Shown here in pieces: positions 1-7,712 of a stretch of 64,000 bases of DNA. The stretch is from Oscillospiraceae bacterium. Its GTDB lineage: Bacteria; Bacillota; Clostridia; Oscillospirales; Acutalibacteraceae. Under the pieces are notes generated by a model. The model was given only the letters and a program-made list of their open reading frames with translations, searched no databases and had not been told where the DNA came from. Position 1 is the stretch's first letter. The number at the start of each line of letters is the position of its first letter. The DNA lies in contig SVOA01000006.1 of the NCBI GenBank assembly GCA_015066635.1, forward strand, positions 1-64,000, read 5' to 3'. Made by a program: the position numbers and the translations under genes.

Positions 1-128
1 CCAACTTTTTGCACCCGTAAACACCGCAAAAAGTTGGTAGCGACATTTTTTCTGTTCGGTTGCAAGCGCCCTCTCAACGAAAAAATGTCGCTACCAACTT
101 TTTGCGGTGTTTACGGGTGCATTTTTTT
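1..128. repeat. 43-bp perfect inverted repeat with a nested alternative hairpin
   Basis: Bases 10-52 and 79-121 are exact reverse complements, separated by a 26-base loop, and the right arm is followed by seven T. Bases 1-12 can also pair with 26-37, inside the left arm, so two mutually exclusive hairpins are possible on the plus strand. It could be a large intrinsic terminator, an attenuator or a small mobile-type repeat. The upstream gene lies outside the window, so its role is unknown. Confidence 0.85.
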
Positions 129-195
129 ATGGTAAAAAAAGAGACGAGGAGAATCGAGTGGTATTAACAGCCGCCCTATGATAAATCTTATATTC

Positions 196-227
196 AAAAA
201 AGCAGCACCCTTCAGGGTGCTGCTTTT
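196..227 (-). terminator. Intrinsic terminator of the 6S-like RNA
   Basis: A 9-bp perfect stem (202-210 with 215-223, GCAGCACCC/GGGTGCTGC) with a 4-base loop is followed on the minus strand by a run of T. Confidence 0.85.
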
Positions 228-426
228 AACTAATACCCACCCGACCGTGCCGGTCAGTAATAACCTGCGTGTAAAAGCAGGTGGGCGCCTGACTGATTCC
301 TCCGTATGCTCCCAGCGTCCGAAATAATTTCGGGAGGTCTGCTCCACGGAATCATGTACAACGGCTCCCGATAGAAGAGTGTTGGGTTAATAATGAACCG
401 AACATTTATCGCATCGGGCAGGCAAT
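199..426 (-). ncRNA. ssrS: Probable 6S RNA
   Basis: Read on the minus strand, the region folds into the 6S plan. A closing stem pairs 413-424 with 234-245. A large open central bubble follows, with a small hairpin in its 3' side (263-282, ACCTGC/GCAGGT). A long apical arm closes with 294-300 paired to 348-354. A strong terminator sits at the 3' end. 6S RNA binds the housekeeping RNA polymerase holoenzyme and mimics an open promoter. A TATTAT box lies at 425-430, but no good -35 box is visible, so processing from the DUF1292 transcript is possible. The call rests on architecture, not on a covariance search. Confidence 0.65.
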
Positions 427-451
427 AATAGTTTTGACTTCTTTTAAATGA

Positions 452-751
452 TTATTCCTTTTCCTCTATGTCAAAAACTTCGCTTAATCTCTCCTCAAAA
501 AGCGCGCCGATTTCGTCAAACTCGGCGTCATCCTCGATGGGCTCAAGATAGGTCTCTCCGTCCTCCTCGGAAACTTTGAGAATTATCAGCTCGCCGTCGT
601 CGTCGAGTATGTCCTCGGAATCGTCATAGTAGGGAATCAGGGCGACATATCTGCCCTTATCGGTTTCAATTCTGTCGAGCTCCTCAAAGACGTGCTCGTT
701 GCCGTCCTCGTCAACTACGCTGACAATATCGGGACCGTATTCATCACTCAT
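452..751 (-). CDS. DUF1292 (YrzB-type) acidic protein
   Basis: This 99-residue, strongly acidic protein has the family opening of alternating beta strands (DIVSVVDEDGNEHVFEELD, residues 8-26) and the later block YVALIPYY. It matches the UPF0473/DUF1292 family of Bacillota, whose biochemical role is unknown. In Bacillus the relative yrzB lies beside yrrK and ruvX homologues; those genes are not visible here because the gene is the last one before the 6S-like RNA. No membrane segment or cysteine motif is present. The minus-strand gene stands 66 bases downstream of the epimerase-like gene and may share its transcript. Confidence 0.85.
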   Translation of the reverse strand: MSDEYGPDIVSVVDEDGNEHVFEELDRIETDKGRYVALIPYYDDSEDILDDDGELIILKVSEEDGETYLEPIEDDAEFDEIGALFEERLSEVFDIEEKE

Positions 752-817
752 AATAGTATATCTGCCTTTCTTTTTCTTTAATACTATTTTATCTCAAAAC
801 GCAGAGTTCGTCAACCT

Positions 818-1675
818 TTATTCTTCGGTAAATTCTGCCGTCCAGGCAAAGGAAAATTCCTCTCCTGCACCGAGAATTACGTTGCCTCTCTTGACAAAGA
901 AGCTGTCGGACTTTTTGTGGGAATCGTTTATGCCGTACCACGGTTCAAGGCATACAAACGGGGCGTTAGGTTTAGCCCATACCGAAAAGAACGGCGCGTC
1001 CCCGAAAGTGAATTTAATCTTTTTGCCGACGCTGTCAAGACAGAGCACGGCATAATCGGACCTGGGGCTTTCAAAAATCATAACGTCTTTGTCAAAGGTG
1101 TGCTCCTCTAACGGAATCGTATCTTCTCCGTCAAGAATAAAATCTTTTTCGCCGTTTAAAAGCGAGTCCGTGCCTATTCTCTCGCAGTATTTCGTTTCGG
1201 GTTTTTCAAAGACAATTCTGTCCCCGATACTGCAGTTGAAGGCAGGGTGTGCGCCCAGAGAAAAAGCCATACTGCGGCTGTTTGTGTTTCTGACCGTGTG
1301 AGTTACGGTAAGAGCGTTTCCCGAAACCTCGAATTTCACATAAAGCTCGTATTTAAACGGAAAAGACTTTAAGGTCTCTGCGTCCTCGGTCTGCAGAAAT
1401 GTCAGACTGCTCCCGCTTTCGGAAACGAGTTTGAAATCGCGGTGCCTTGCGATACCGTGCCTTATTATCGAATATTCCCTGCCGTCCACGGTGCAGACGT
1501 CGTCAAGAAGTCTGCCTATAATCGGGAAAAGAATGGGGGACTGTCCGTTCCATACCTTTTCGTCGCCCTGCCAGAGAAATTCATAACCCGTTTTCTTTGA
1601 CCTGATACCTGTCAGCCCTGCGCCGAAGTCCTTAACCTCTATAATCAGCCTGTCGCTCTGAGCGGTTCTTTGCAT
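818..1675 (-). CDS. Aldose 1-epimerase family protein (LacX-type)
   Basis: The 285-residue protein belongs to the galactose mutarotase superfamily, of which LacX-like proteins interconvert sugar anomers or phosphosugars in the cytoplasm. Visible family blocks are GYEFLWQGDEKVWNG near residues 30-44, LFPIIGRL near 49-56, the histidine-containing GIARHRDF near 74-81, and GAHPAFNC near 141-148. Length is typical for the LacX group. The ATG follows an AGGAGAT ribosome binding site. The exact sugar cannot be read from the sequence, and neighbours give no pathway hint. Confidence 0.85.
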   Translation of the reverse strand: MQRTAQSDRLIIEVKDFGAGLTGIRSKKTGYEFLWQGDEKVWNGQSPILFPIIGRLLDDVCTVDGREYSIIRHGIARHRDFKLVSESGSSLTFLQTEDAETLKSFPFKYELYVKFEVSGNALTVTHTVRNTNSRSMAFSLGAHPAFNCSIGDRIVFEKPETKYCERIGTDSLLNGEKDFILDGEDTIPLEEHTFDKDVMIFESPRSDYAVLCLDSVGKKIKFTFGDAPFFSVWAKPNAPFVCLEPWYGINDSHKKSDSFFVKRGNVILGAGEEFSFAWTAEFTEE

Positions 1676-1771
1676 ATAATCATCTCCTGCGCTTATTTTA
1701 ACATTTTCCGAACCGCTTTTAAAGTCAAATGTTAATATTTTTATAAAATTTGCAAAATTTCATTTTTAGTG

Positions 1772-1800
1772 TTGACCTAAAAATAAAAATAAAGTAAAAT
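1772..1800 (+). promoter_or_regulatory. Sigma-A-type promoter for the gene at 1854
   Basis: TTGACC at 1772-1777 and TAAAAT at 1795-1800 are separated by 17 bases, in an AT-rich divergent intergenic region. It is about 54 bases upstream of the proposed start. Confidence 0.65.
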
Positions 1801-1853
1801 AAAGTAAATAATTATGATTTTTAGTTTTTTTATATAGATTATCGGTGAAAAAT

Positions 1854-2525
1854 ATGAAACAGATTTTTGCTTTTGAAGTTTTCGATATAATACCCTGTCC
1901 CGAGGGAATTATAATATCGCAAAAGGAGCTTTATAACGGTACGAGTTATAAGGTCAGTTTTTTGCTGTATGACATAAATCTCGACCGTAAAACTCCTGTT
2001 ACAAGGGACGTTTATCAGAATTATAAATTCGGCGACAACTACGAGAAATTATGTGATGTGATAGGGGACTATGTTTCCTGCGACGTCGCCTTCTTTAAGA
2101 ACGGAAGCACGGTAATAGTCTATCCCACGGGCGAGGCGGGCATCTTTGACAAAAACGCAAAGAACGTCTTTACCGCAGACCTCTTTTACCGCGACTGCCC
2201 GATTTCAAGCGTTGCGGCGGACACGGCTCAGTTCTGGACAGCCGTACCTATGCAGAATTCCATTATCAGCTACTCAATTCCCCATAAGAAATTCAGTATG
2301 CGCATCGGCTCGGAAAACGCTATGACCTTTAACGAGCCCGTCAGCGTCAGCCGTTACGGCAGCGACCTTTATATCTGCTGCGCGGGAGGGTGTAAGATAC
2401 GCACGGTCAGCCTTGACTCTTATCTTGCCGACGATTACCGTCAGTTTGACGAGCCCGTGTATAAATATCTGCGCTCCGCAGGCAAGGAATTTGTCGTGCT
2501 CAGCTCGGGCGTTTATATGCTTTGA
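1854..2525 (+). CDS. Hypothetical protein, family not recognised
   Basis: This 223-residue protein has no signal peptide, no membrane segment and no motif that I recognise. It is rich in beta-type alternating segments such as KVSFLLYDINLD, VSCDVAFFKNGSTVIVY and SVSRYGSDLYICCAGG, which suggests a beta-propeller-like or repeat-sheet fold. This is inference only. I chose the ATG at 1854, six bases after a GGTG; a GTG three codons upstream is in frame but has no ribosome binding site. The gene is monocistronic, with its own promoter and terminator. Confidence 0.75.
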   Translation: MKQIFAFEVFDIIPCPEGIIISQKELYNGTSYKVSFLLYDINLDRKTPVTRDVYQNYKFGDNYEKLCDVIGDYVSCDVAFFKNGSTVIVYPTGEAGIFDKNAKNVFTADLFYRDCPISSVAADTAQFWTAVPMQNSIISYSIPHKKFSMRIGSENAMTFNEPVSVSRYGSDLYICCAGGCKIRTVSLDSYLADDYRQFDEPVYKYLRSAGKEFVVLSSGVYML

Positions 2526-2530
2526 ATCAC

Positions 2531-2557
2531 AGTCCGTCTATGACGGACTTTTCTTTT
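2531..2557 (+). terminator. Intrinsic terminator after the hypothetical gene
   Basis: An 8-bp stem (AGTCCGTC at 2531-2538 with GACGGACT at 2542-2549) with a 3-base loop is followed by a T-rich tract. Confidence 0.85.
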
Positions 2558-2615
2558 TGAAAAAATAAACATATTACATATACATTTTCAGCCAAAAAGT
2601 GATGAATTTACACAA

Positions 2616-2663
2616 AATACAAAATGTTGTATTTTTTTGTTTACAAACACAACATTTTGTATT
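2616..2663 (+). promoter_or_regulatory. Two copies of an 18-bp palindromic operator at the pyrR promoter
   Basis: Bases 2616-2633 read AATACAA-4-TTGTATT, a perfect palindrome. Bases 2646-2663 read AACACAA-4-TTGTATT, with one mismatch. Their centres are 30 bp apart, about three helical turns. One lies just upstream of the -35 box and the other fills the spacer between -35 and -10. Viewed together they form a 15-bp inverted repeat. The layout is that of a repressor operator. I do not recognise the regulator. Confidence 0.7.
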
Positions 2664-2668
2664 ATAAT
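2640..2668 (+). promoter_or_regulatory. pyrR-uraA promoter
   Basis: TTTACA (2640-2645) and a consensus TATAAT (2663-2668) are spaced by 17 bases. The second operator copy occupies the spacer. Confidence 0.8.
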
Positions 2669-2690
2669 ATCAAACAAGATAATTTAAAGT

Positions 2691-2771
2691 CCTTTAATTC
2701 GGTACGGGATACCGGCAAGGCGGCGGATAAACCATAAGTATATGCCTTGTCGTTATGACAGGGCATTTTTT
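2691..2771 (+). promoter_or_regulatory. PyrR-binding attenuator leader
   Basis: Bases 2691-2720 fold as CCTT, an internal loop, CGGTA, loop CGGGA, TACCG, then AAGG. This is the shape of the PyrR-binding loop of Bacillota pyr leaders. A terminator hairpin (2744-2751 with 2757-2764) followed by T6 ends just upstream of pyrR. By analogy with Bacillus, UMP-bound PyrR would stabilise the loop and favour termination. Confidence 0.8.
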
Positions 2772-2788
2772 CATAAAGAGGTAATGTG

Positions 2789-3325
2789 ATGAGCGGTAAA
2801 GTCATAATTGATGCGCAGACAATGACGCGCACTCTTGCAAGGCTTTCTCACGAAATTATAGAAAGAAACCCCGACAGCAAAACGCTGTGCTTAATCGGCA
2901 TAAAGCGCAGGGGAGTGCCGCTGGCAAAGATTTTAAAGGAAAACATAGAGAAGTTTTCGGACATCAAAATCGAACTCGGCGAGCTTGATATAACTCTTTA
3001 CAGAGACGACCTGACAGAGAAGTTTGACACGCCTCATCTCAATTCAACCGTAATTGATTTTGACATCAACAACAAAACAGTAATTCTTGTTGACGATGTC
3101 ATTTTTACGGGCAGGACGGCGAGGGCTGCCATGGATGCAGTAATGGAGCTCGGCAGACCGTCCGTAATTCAGCTCGCGGTTATGGTTGACAGAGGACACA
3201 GAGAGCTTCCGATTTTTGCAAACTATGTCGGCAAGAATATCCCCACCTCAAAGGACGAGTTCGTAAGCGTACGCCTTGAGGAAACGGACGGCGTTACGGA
3301 AGTCGCAATATCTCAGAAAAAGTAA
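2789..3325 (+). CDS. pyrR: Pyr operon attenuator / uracil phosphoribosyltransferase PyrR
   Basis: The 178-residue protein has the phosphoribosyltransferase PRPP-binding loop VILVDDVIFTGRT at about residues 98-110. It also has the PyrR-type N-terminal block LARLSHEIIERN and GIKRRGVPLA. PyrR binds nascent pyr leader RNA when UMP is high and has secondary uracil phosphoribosyltransferase activity. The ATG at 2789 is preferred over the adjoining in-frame GTG at 2786 because the AAAGAGGT site is then six to seven bases away. It is cotranscribed with the uracil permease 36 bases downstream, and its own leader carries the matching binding loop, which indicates autoregulation. Confidence 0.93.
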   Translation: MSGKVIIDAQTMTRTLARLSHEIIERNPDSKTLCLIGIKRRGVPLAKILKENIEKFSDIKIELGELDITLYRDDLTEKFDTPHLNSTVIDFDINNKTVILVDDVIFTGRTARAAMDAVMELGRPSVIQLAVMVDRGHRELPIFANYVGKNIPTSKDEFVSVRLEETDGVTEVAISQKK

Positions 3326-3360
3326 ATAAAGGCGCAAGCCTTAAATATAGGAGGATATGT

Positions 3361-4728
3361 ATGAATCTCATCTACAACATCAAGGACAAGCCGAAATTCG
3401 GTCAGCTGATCGTATTCGCTTTCCAGCAGTTACTCGCAATTCTCGCGGCAACTATCGCAGTTCCCGCAATCATCGGCAACGGAATGAGCCAGTCGGCAGC
3501 GCTCTTCGGCGCAGGCGTAGGTACAGTTGTTTACCTTCTCTTTACGAAGTTCAACAGCCCCGTGTTCCTCGGTTCATCCTTCGCATTTATCGGCTCAATG
3601 TTCGCCGCATTTGCAGGTGCAGCCGCAGAGTCAACATTGGGACATTTCGGACTTATTCTCGGCGCTGTTTTTGCAGGCCTTGTATATGTCGTAATCGCAA
3701 TTATTGTTAAAATCGCAGGCGTTAAATGGATTAACAAGCTTATGCCCGCAGTTGTTATAGGACCGACAGTTTCAATTATCGGACTTTCACTTGCAGGCAA
3801 CGCCGTCGGCGACCTCACGGTAGGTAAGGTTCTCGACGCTGAGGGCGCTTCCGTAGCTAACCCCTATGTTTGTCTCATCTGCGGTCTTGTAACTCTCTTT
3901 ACAGTTATTCTTGCATCTGTTTACGGCAAAAAGATGATGAAGTTAATTCCCTTCATTATCGGTATCCTTGCAGGTTATATAGTTGCTACAATCTTTACCG
4001 TTATCGGTCTCAAGACAGGCAACACCGACTTTCAGATTATCGACTTCAGCGTTTTCCAGGGTATGAAGATTTTTGCTGTTCCGGACTTTACCTTTATCAA
4101 GGCATTCCAGAGCATTCACGACGTAAAGGCTTCATATATCGCAACTATCGCTGTTGCTTATGTTCCCGTAGCATTCGTTGTATTTGCCGAGCATATCGCT
4201 GACCACAAGAATCTTTCCTCAATCATCGGTAAGGAACTTCTTGAGGAACCCGGCCTTCACAGAACGCTTCTCGGCGACGGTATCGGTTCAATGGCGGGCG
4301 CACTCTTCGGCGGCTGCCCGAACACAACATACGGCGAGTCGGTTGGCTGCGTAGCTATCACGGGTAACGCTTCGGTAGTTACAATTCTTGCAACTGCAAT
4401 TATGTCAATTGTTATTTCCTTCTTCGGACCGTTCGTAACCTTCCTTTCGACAATTCCGAACTGCGTAATGGGCGGCGTTTGCATTACCCTTTACGGTTTC
4501 ATCGCAGTATCCGGTCTTAAAATGATTCAGAAGGTTGACCTCGGCGCTAACAGAAACCTCTTTGTTGTAGCAGTTATCCTTATCTGCGGTATCGGCGGAC
4601 TTACGCTGACCTTCGGCAAGGTTACTCTTACAGAGGTTGCCTGCGCACTTATCCTCGGCATTATCGTTAATGCAATTCTTCCCAAGGACAAAGACAGCGT
4701 TGAAGAAGTAGTTGACACAGAGGAATAA
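3361..4728 (+). CDS. uraA: Uracil permease, NCS2 nucleobase transporter
   Basis: The 455-residue integral membrane protein is full length for the NCS2 family and shows about a dozen hydrophobic segments. The two glutamates that bind uracil in E. coli UraA have counterparts: E277 in FAEHIADHKN and E326 in GGCPNTTYGES. It imports uracil by cation symport across the cytoplasmic membrane. The gene follows pyrR with a strong AGGAGG site, the same order as Bacillus pyrR-pyrP, and should share the PyrR attenuator. Xanthine transporters are in the same superfamily, but the context favours uracil. Confidence 0.92.
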   Translation: MNLIYNIKDKPKFGQLIVFAFQQLLAILAATIAVPAIIGNGMSQSAALFGAGVGTVVYLLFTKFNSPVFLGSSFAFIGSMFAAFAGAAAESTLGHFGLILGAVFAGLVYVVIAIIVKIAGVKWINKLMPAVVIGPTVSIIGLSLAGNAVGDLTVGKVLDAEGASVANPYVCLICGLVTLFTVILASVYGKKMMKLIPFIIGILAGYIVATIFTVIGLKTGNTDFQIIDFSVFQGMKIFAVPDFTFIKAFQSIHDVKASYIATIAVAYVPVAFVVFAEHIADHKNLSSIIGKELLEEPGLHRTLLGDGIGSMAGALFGGCPNTTYGESVGCVAITGNASVVTILATAIMSIVISFFGPFVTFLSTIPNCVMGGVCITLYGFIAVSGLKMIQKVDLGANRNLFVVAVILICGIGGLTLTFGKVTLTEVACALILGIIVNAILPKDKDSVEEVVDTEE

Positions 4729-4753
4729 GCTGAAATTCAGCTGAAAAATTATT

Positions 4754-4793
4754 AAAGGACACGGATTACTCCGTGTCCTTTGTTTTGTTTTTT
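4754..4793 (+). terminator. Bidirectional terminator between uraA and the small cysteine protein gene
   Basis: The 11-bp stem AAAGGACACGG/CCGTGTCCTTT (4754-4764 with 4771-4781) is followed by T-rich DNA on the plus strand. It is also preceded by A-rich DNA that would serve the minus-strand gene. Confidence 0.85.
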
Positions 4794-5019
4794 ACAGCTT
4801 GAAATCATCCTCGCTGAATTCCTGCATTTTCGGCGCTCTTTTCGGTACGCGCTTCATAATGTCATACTTGTACTTACGGCAATGAAAGTCATTTTTGACC
4901 ACGCCCTTTTTGGGGCAGAGAACGGTCTTGCCGTCGGGCGCGGGTCTCCCGTACTGACAGTATTCGCAGGCAGGGGAAATATCCTCGGTGTTAAAAAGCG
5001 ATTTTTTCATATCCTTCAC
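4792..5019 (-). CDS. Small cysteine-containing protein, putative metal site
   Basis: This 75-residue protein contains CEYCQYG near residue 18, a further cysteine in VLCPKKG and a HC pair in FHCRKYKYD. That gives four cysteines suitable for one zinc or Fe-S site. The C-terminal half is basic then acidic, with no membrane segment. Proteins of this sort are widespread and uncharacterised in Clostridia; I do not recognise a named family. It is separated by 27 bases from ylbJ, which is upstream on the same strand, so the two may be cotranscribed. Confidence 0.7.
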   Translation of the reverse strand: MKDMKKSLFNTEDISPACEYCQYGRPAPDGKTVLCPKKGVVKNDFHCRKYKYDIMKRVPKRAPKMQEFSEDDFKL

Positions 5020-5046
5020 TCCGTTTTGAAATCTGATATGATTTTA

Positions 5047-6099
5047 TCACACTTTTTTTCTCGTATCAACCTCAAATATCGCAAGCACGCACATAATGAC
5101 GGTGCATACCGAGCCCGACAGCGAAACGGAATACGGAACTCCGACAGTTTGGGAAAAACCTGCAAAAACCTCCGAATCAATGTGAAACGCTTTTAAAAGC
5201 AGGAGTGAAAATATATACGAAAAAACCCCTGCCGCGCTTCTTGAAATCAATAAGGTTAAAAAACCTGCTCCGCTTTTTTCGGTGTCGGAAAGTATCTGAA
5301 ACATAACCGATATTCCGCCGAAGGAAATCAGTGCCGAAACAAACGGCAGAGAATACGTTTGCGAGCACATCTTTACTCCGTTTGTAACTTCTGAAAACGA
5401 GCATAAAAGTCTTGCGGCATCAGACTCGGACAGGGAAGATATAAAACCCGTTACACCGCCGAAAAACAGCACCCACACGCAGATTTTAAGCACCGAATAT
5501 GCGGCGCCCGTAACGGCTTTTGTAAATGCCGCAGCAGGGCTTGAAACGATATATTTTCCCGATTCTGCCTCGCTTGATTTCTCCTTGAAAACAAGCCCTG
5601 ACAAAAGCCCGATTGTTACGGAAGCCGCAAGCGAGCTCAGATACAGAATTATGCCGATTTTTGCGCTGCCGTAAAACCCGTTTCCGACGGCGCCTATTAT
5701 AAAGGCGGGACCTGCGTTTACGGTAAAAAGATTAAGTCTTTTTGCGCTCTGCTTTGTGATTTTTCCCTCGCCGAGCAGCAGAGAGGTCATTTTTGCTCCG
5801 ACGGGATAACCGCCGATAAAGGACATCAGAATTATACCCGCAGAGATTTCGGGCAGATTAAAAAGCTTTTTTACCGCTTTTCCCGTCAGTGCGCCGAACA
5901 AATCGCACAAGCCCGAATAAGCCGCAAAATGCGACAGCGCCATAAACATAACAAGCGACGGCACAAGCGTTTCGATGCACACCTGCATCGCGTCTCTGAT
6001 TCCCTTTGCAAACGGCTCGGGACTTTTTATCAGCGCCGCGGCAAAAAGAACGGTAAGCGTTGATATAATCAGGATTTTAAATACTTCTTTTTTGTTCAT
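5047..6099 (-). CDS. ylbJ: Sporulation integral membrane protein YlbJ-like
   Basis: The 350-residue polytopic protein shows the YlbJ/nucleoside-recognition blocks FIGGYPVGAKMTS near residues 94-106 and NLFTVNAGPAFIIGAVG near 122-138, plus about eight hydrophobic segments. In Bacillus YlbJ is needed for normal spore cortex/coat maturation and is made in the developing spore. It starts at ATG 6099, 70 bases from the divergent yqfC, so the two sporulation units face away from each other and could share a control region. No sporulation sigma promoter could be assigned with confidence. Confidence 0.85.
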   Translation of the reverse strand: MNKKEVFKILIISTLTVLFAAALIKSPEPFAKGIRDAMQVCIETLVPSLVMFMALSHFAAYSGLCDLFGALTGKAVKKLFNLPEISAGIILMSFIGGYPVGAKMTSLLLGEGKITKQSAKRLNLFTVNAGPAFIIGAVGNGFYGSAKIGIILYLSSLAASVTIGLLSGLVFKEKSSEAESGKYIVSSPAAAFTKAVTGAAYSVLKICVWVLFFGGVTGFISSLSESDAARLLCSFSEVTNGVKMCSQTYSLPFVSALISFGGISVMFQILSDTEKSGAGFLTLLISRSAAGVFSYIFSLLLLKAFHIDSEVFAGFSQTVGVPYSVSLSGSVCTVIMCVLAIFEVDTRKKV

Positions 6100-6168
6100 A
6101 ACATCACTCTTTTCGGGTTATCAAAGTATATGCTCTCTCATATAAATATATGAGTGAGGTGATGAGGG

Positions 6169-6483
6169 TTGCAGGCAAAAAACAAAGAGCGTTCCCGTCA
6201 GACGCCCGTAAAAAGAATTCTCAAAAAAGCGATAAACGTTCCGATGCTTACCGACATAAGCGTTCCTCATATTCAGTCTGAGGGGAATACGGAATTTATT
6301 GTTGACGGGTGCAGAGGCATAATAGAATATGAGCAGGACAGAATCACTCTTGACGCGGATTCTCTCGTTATTGCCTTCACGGGCGATAATATGGAACTTA
6401 AATCGTATTCCGATATAGAAACGGTCATTTCGGGTGAAATCTTTTCCGTGGAATTCAGAAGTCAGCGGGGGAAGGGACATTGA
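6169..6483 (+). CDS. yqfC: Sporulation protein YqfC
   Basis: The 104-residue protein matches YqfC in size and in its central block DRITLDADSLVIAFTGDNMEL. In Bacillus yqfC and yqfD are a mother-cell pair required for efficient sporulation. The start is TTG at 6169, six bases after GAGGTGA. The ATG at 6162 is in another frame. The stop overlaps the start of yqfD by four bases (TTGA), which indicates translational coupling. Confidence 0.87.
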   Translation: MQAKNKERSRQTPVKRILKKAINVPMLTDISVPHIQSEGNTEFIVDGCRGIIEYEQDRITLDADSLVIAFTGDNMELKSYSDIETVISGEIFSVEFRSQRGKGH

Positions 6484-7643
6484 TTATCATAAGACTTATC
6501 AGATGGCTTACGGGCTATGTATCTTTCAAGGCGGAGGGAGGATTTGCCGAGAGATTTGTAAACCTCTGCACCCTGCGCCATATCCCTCTGTGGAATCTGA
6601 AAAGAGATAAAAACTGCCTGTATGCCGAAACGACAGTAAAGGGTTATAAAAGCATAAGACTTCCTGCCTCGCGCTCGGGAGCAAGAGTAAAAATGACGGC
6701 AAAAAAGGGACTGCCGTTTTTTATTAACTCCAACCGTAAAAGGCGGGGACTTCTCATCGGTCTTTTTGCTTCCTTTGCGGTTGTCATACTGCTTCACAGT
6801 ATGCTGTGGAGCATAACCGTAACGGGCAATAAAAATATTTCCGAGGAAGAAATTCTAAAGGTCTTTGAAGCCGAAGGCGTTAAAATCGGCGCCTTAAAAA
6901 GCAGAATAGACGTTGAGAAAACTGCGTATAATGCGCAGAAAGCCAAACCCGAAATACTCTGGGCGAGCGTAAACATCAAGGGCTCGCGCGCCGAGATAGT
7001 GGTTAAGGAGGTTACTCCCTCGCCCGAGTTTCCAAACACCGATATACCGATGAACGTGGTCGCCTGTGAGGACGGCGAAATTACTGCGGTTAATGCAAGC
7101 GTCGGCGAGGAGGCAGTAAAGGTCGGCGACCTTGTCTTAAAGGGCGATTTGCTCATAAGCGGCACTCTTGAATACCCCGACGGAACGACCTGCCTTGTAT
7201 CTGCCCGCGGAGGAGTAAAGGCGAAGGTTGACAGAAGCATAAACATAAGCGACGGCAATTTTGTATTCAATTCTCCCGACAGACTTAAAAAGAGATACAG
7301 TCTGAGCGTGCTCGGGCTTGAAATACCGCTCAGCTTTTTTGCAAAATCGGAACATACCCACAGGGACGAAGCGTATCTTATCAGAAACGGCATAAAGCTG
7401 CCTTTGGGTATGATACGGGACACGGGCTTTGACTTCGGGGAAGCAAAGCAGTTGACAGAGGAAAAAACTGTTTTGTATATCGCAAAAATCTACTCTGAAA
7501 AAGCCGAGGATATATACAAAAGCACCTCGGTTTTATCCTGCGATTTTTCCTTTGATTCGGGCGCTTCTCAGCCGTCCGTTTCGGCAAGCTTCAGATGTGA
7601 AAAGGATATAGGCGAATTTCGGGAAATTTTCATTGAAAAATAG
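6480..7643 (+). CDS. yqfD: Sporulation protein YqfD
   Basis: The 387-residue protein has a cytoplasmic N-terminal region, one membrane segment near residues 91-111 (GLLIGLFASFAVVILLHSM), and a long extracytoplasmic part. That part contains the POTRA-like stretch WSITVTGNKNISEEEILKVFEAEGV found in YqfD/SpoIV-type proteins. It begins at a TTG overlapping the yqfC stop. It is expected at the forespore-engulfing membrane during sporulation. Length and topology match the family. Confidence 0.87.
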   Translation: MIIIRLIRWLTGYVSFKAEGGFAERFVNLCTLRHIPLWNLKRDKNCLYAETTVKGYKSIRLPASRSGARVKMTAKKGLPFFINSNRKRRGLLIGLFASFAVVILLHSMLWSITVTGNKNISEEEILKVFEAEGVKIGALKSRIDVEKTAYNAQKAKPEILWASVNIKGSRAEIVVKEVTPSPEFPNTDIPMNVVACEDGEITAVNASVGEEAVKVGDLVLKGDLLISGTLEYPDGTTCLVSARGGVKAKVDRSINISDGNFVFNSPDRLKKRYSLSVLGLEIPLSFFAKSEHTHRDEAYLIRNGIKLPLGMIRDTGFDFGEAKQLTEEKTVLYIAKIYSEKAEDIYKSTSVLSCDFSFDSGASQPSVSASFRCEKDIGEFREIFIEK

Positions 7644-7662
7644 TCGCATTATGTGGTATTAT
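7633..7662 (+). promoter_or_regulatory. Probable phoH promoter
   Basis: TTGAAA (7633-7638) and TATTAT (7657-7662) have an 18-base spacer. They overlap the last codons of yqfD and lie about 50 bases upstream of phoH. Confidence 0.5.
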
Positions 7663-7712
7663 ATATTGTGTATAGGCAAATATATAATTCTTTTTGAGAA
7701 GGATGGTAAAAA

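Noticed and set aside
111-347. 78-residue open frame on the minus strand
   Set aside because: It lies inside the structured 6S-like RNA and its terminator, has no ribosome binding site, and its sequence mirrors the RNA stems.
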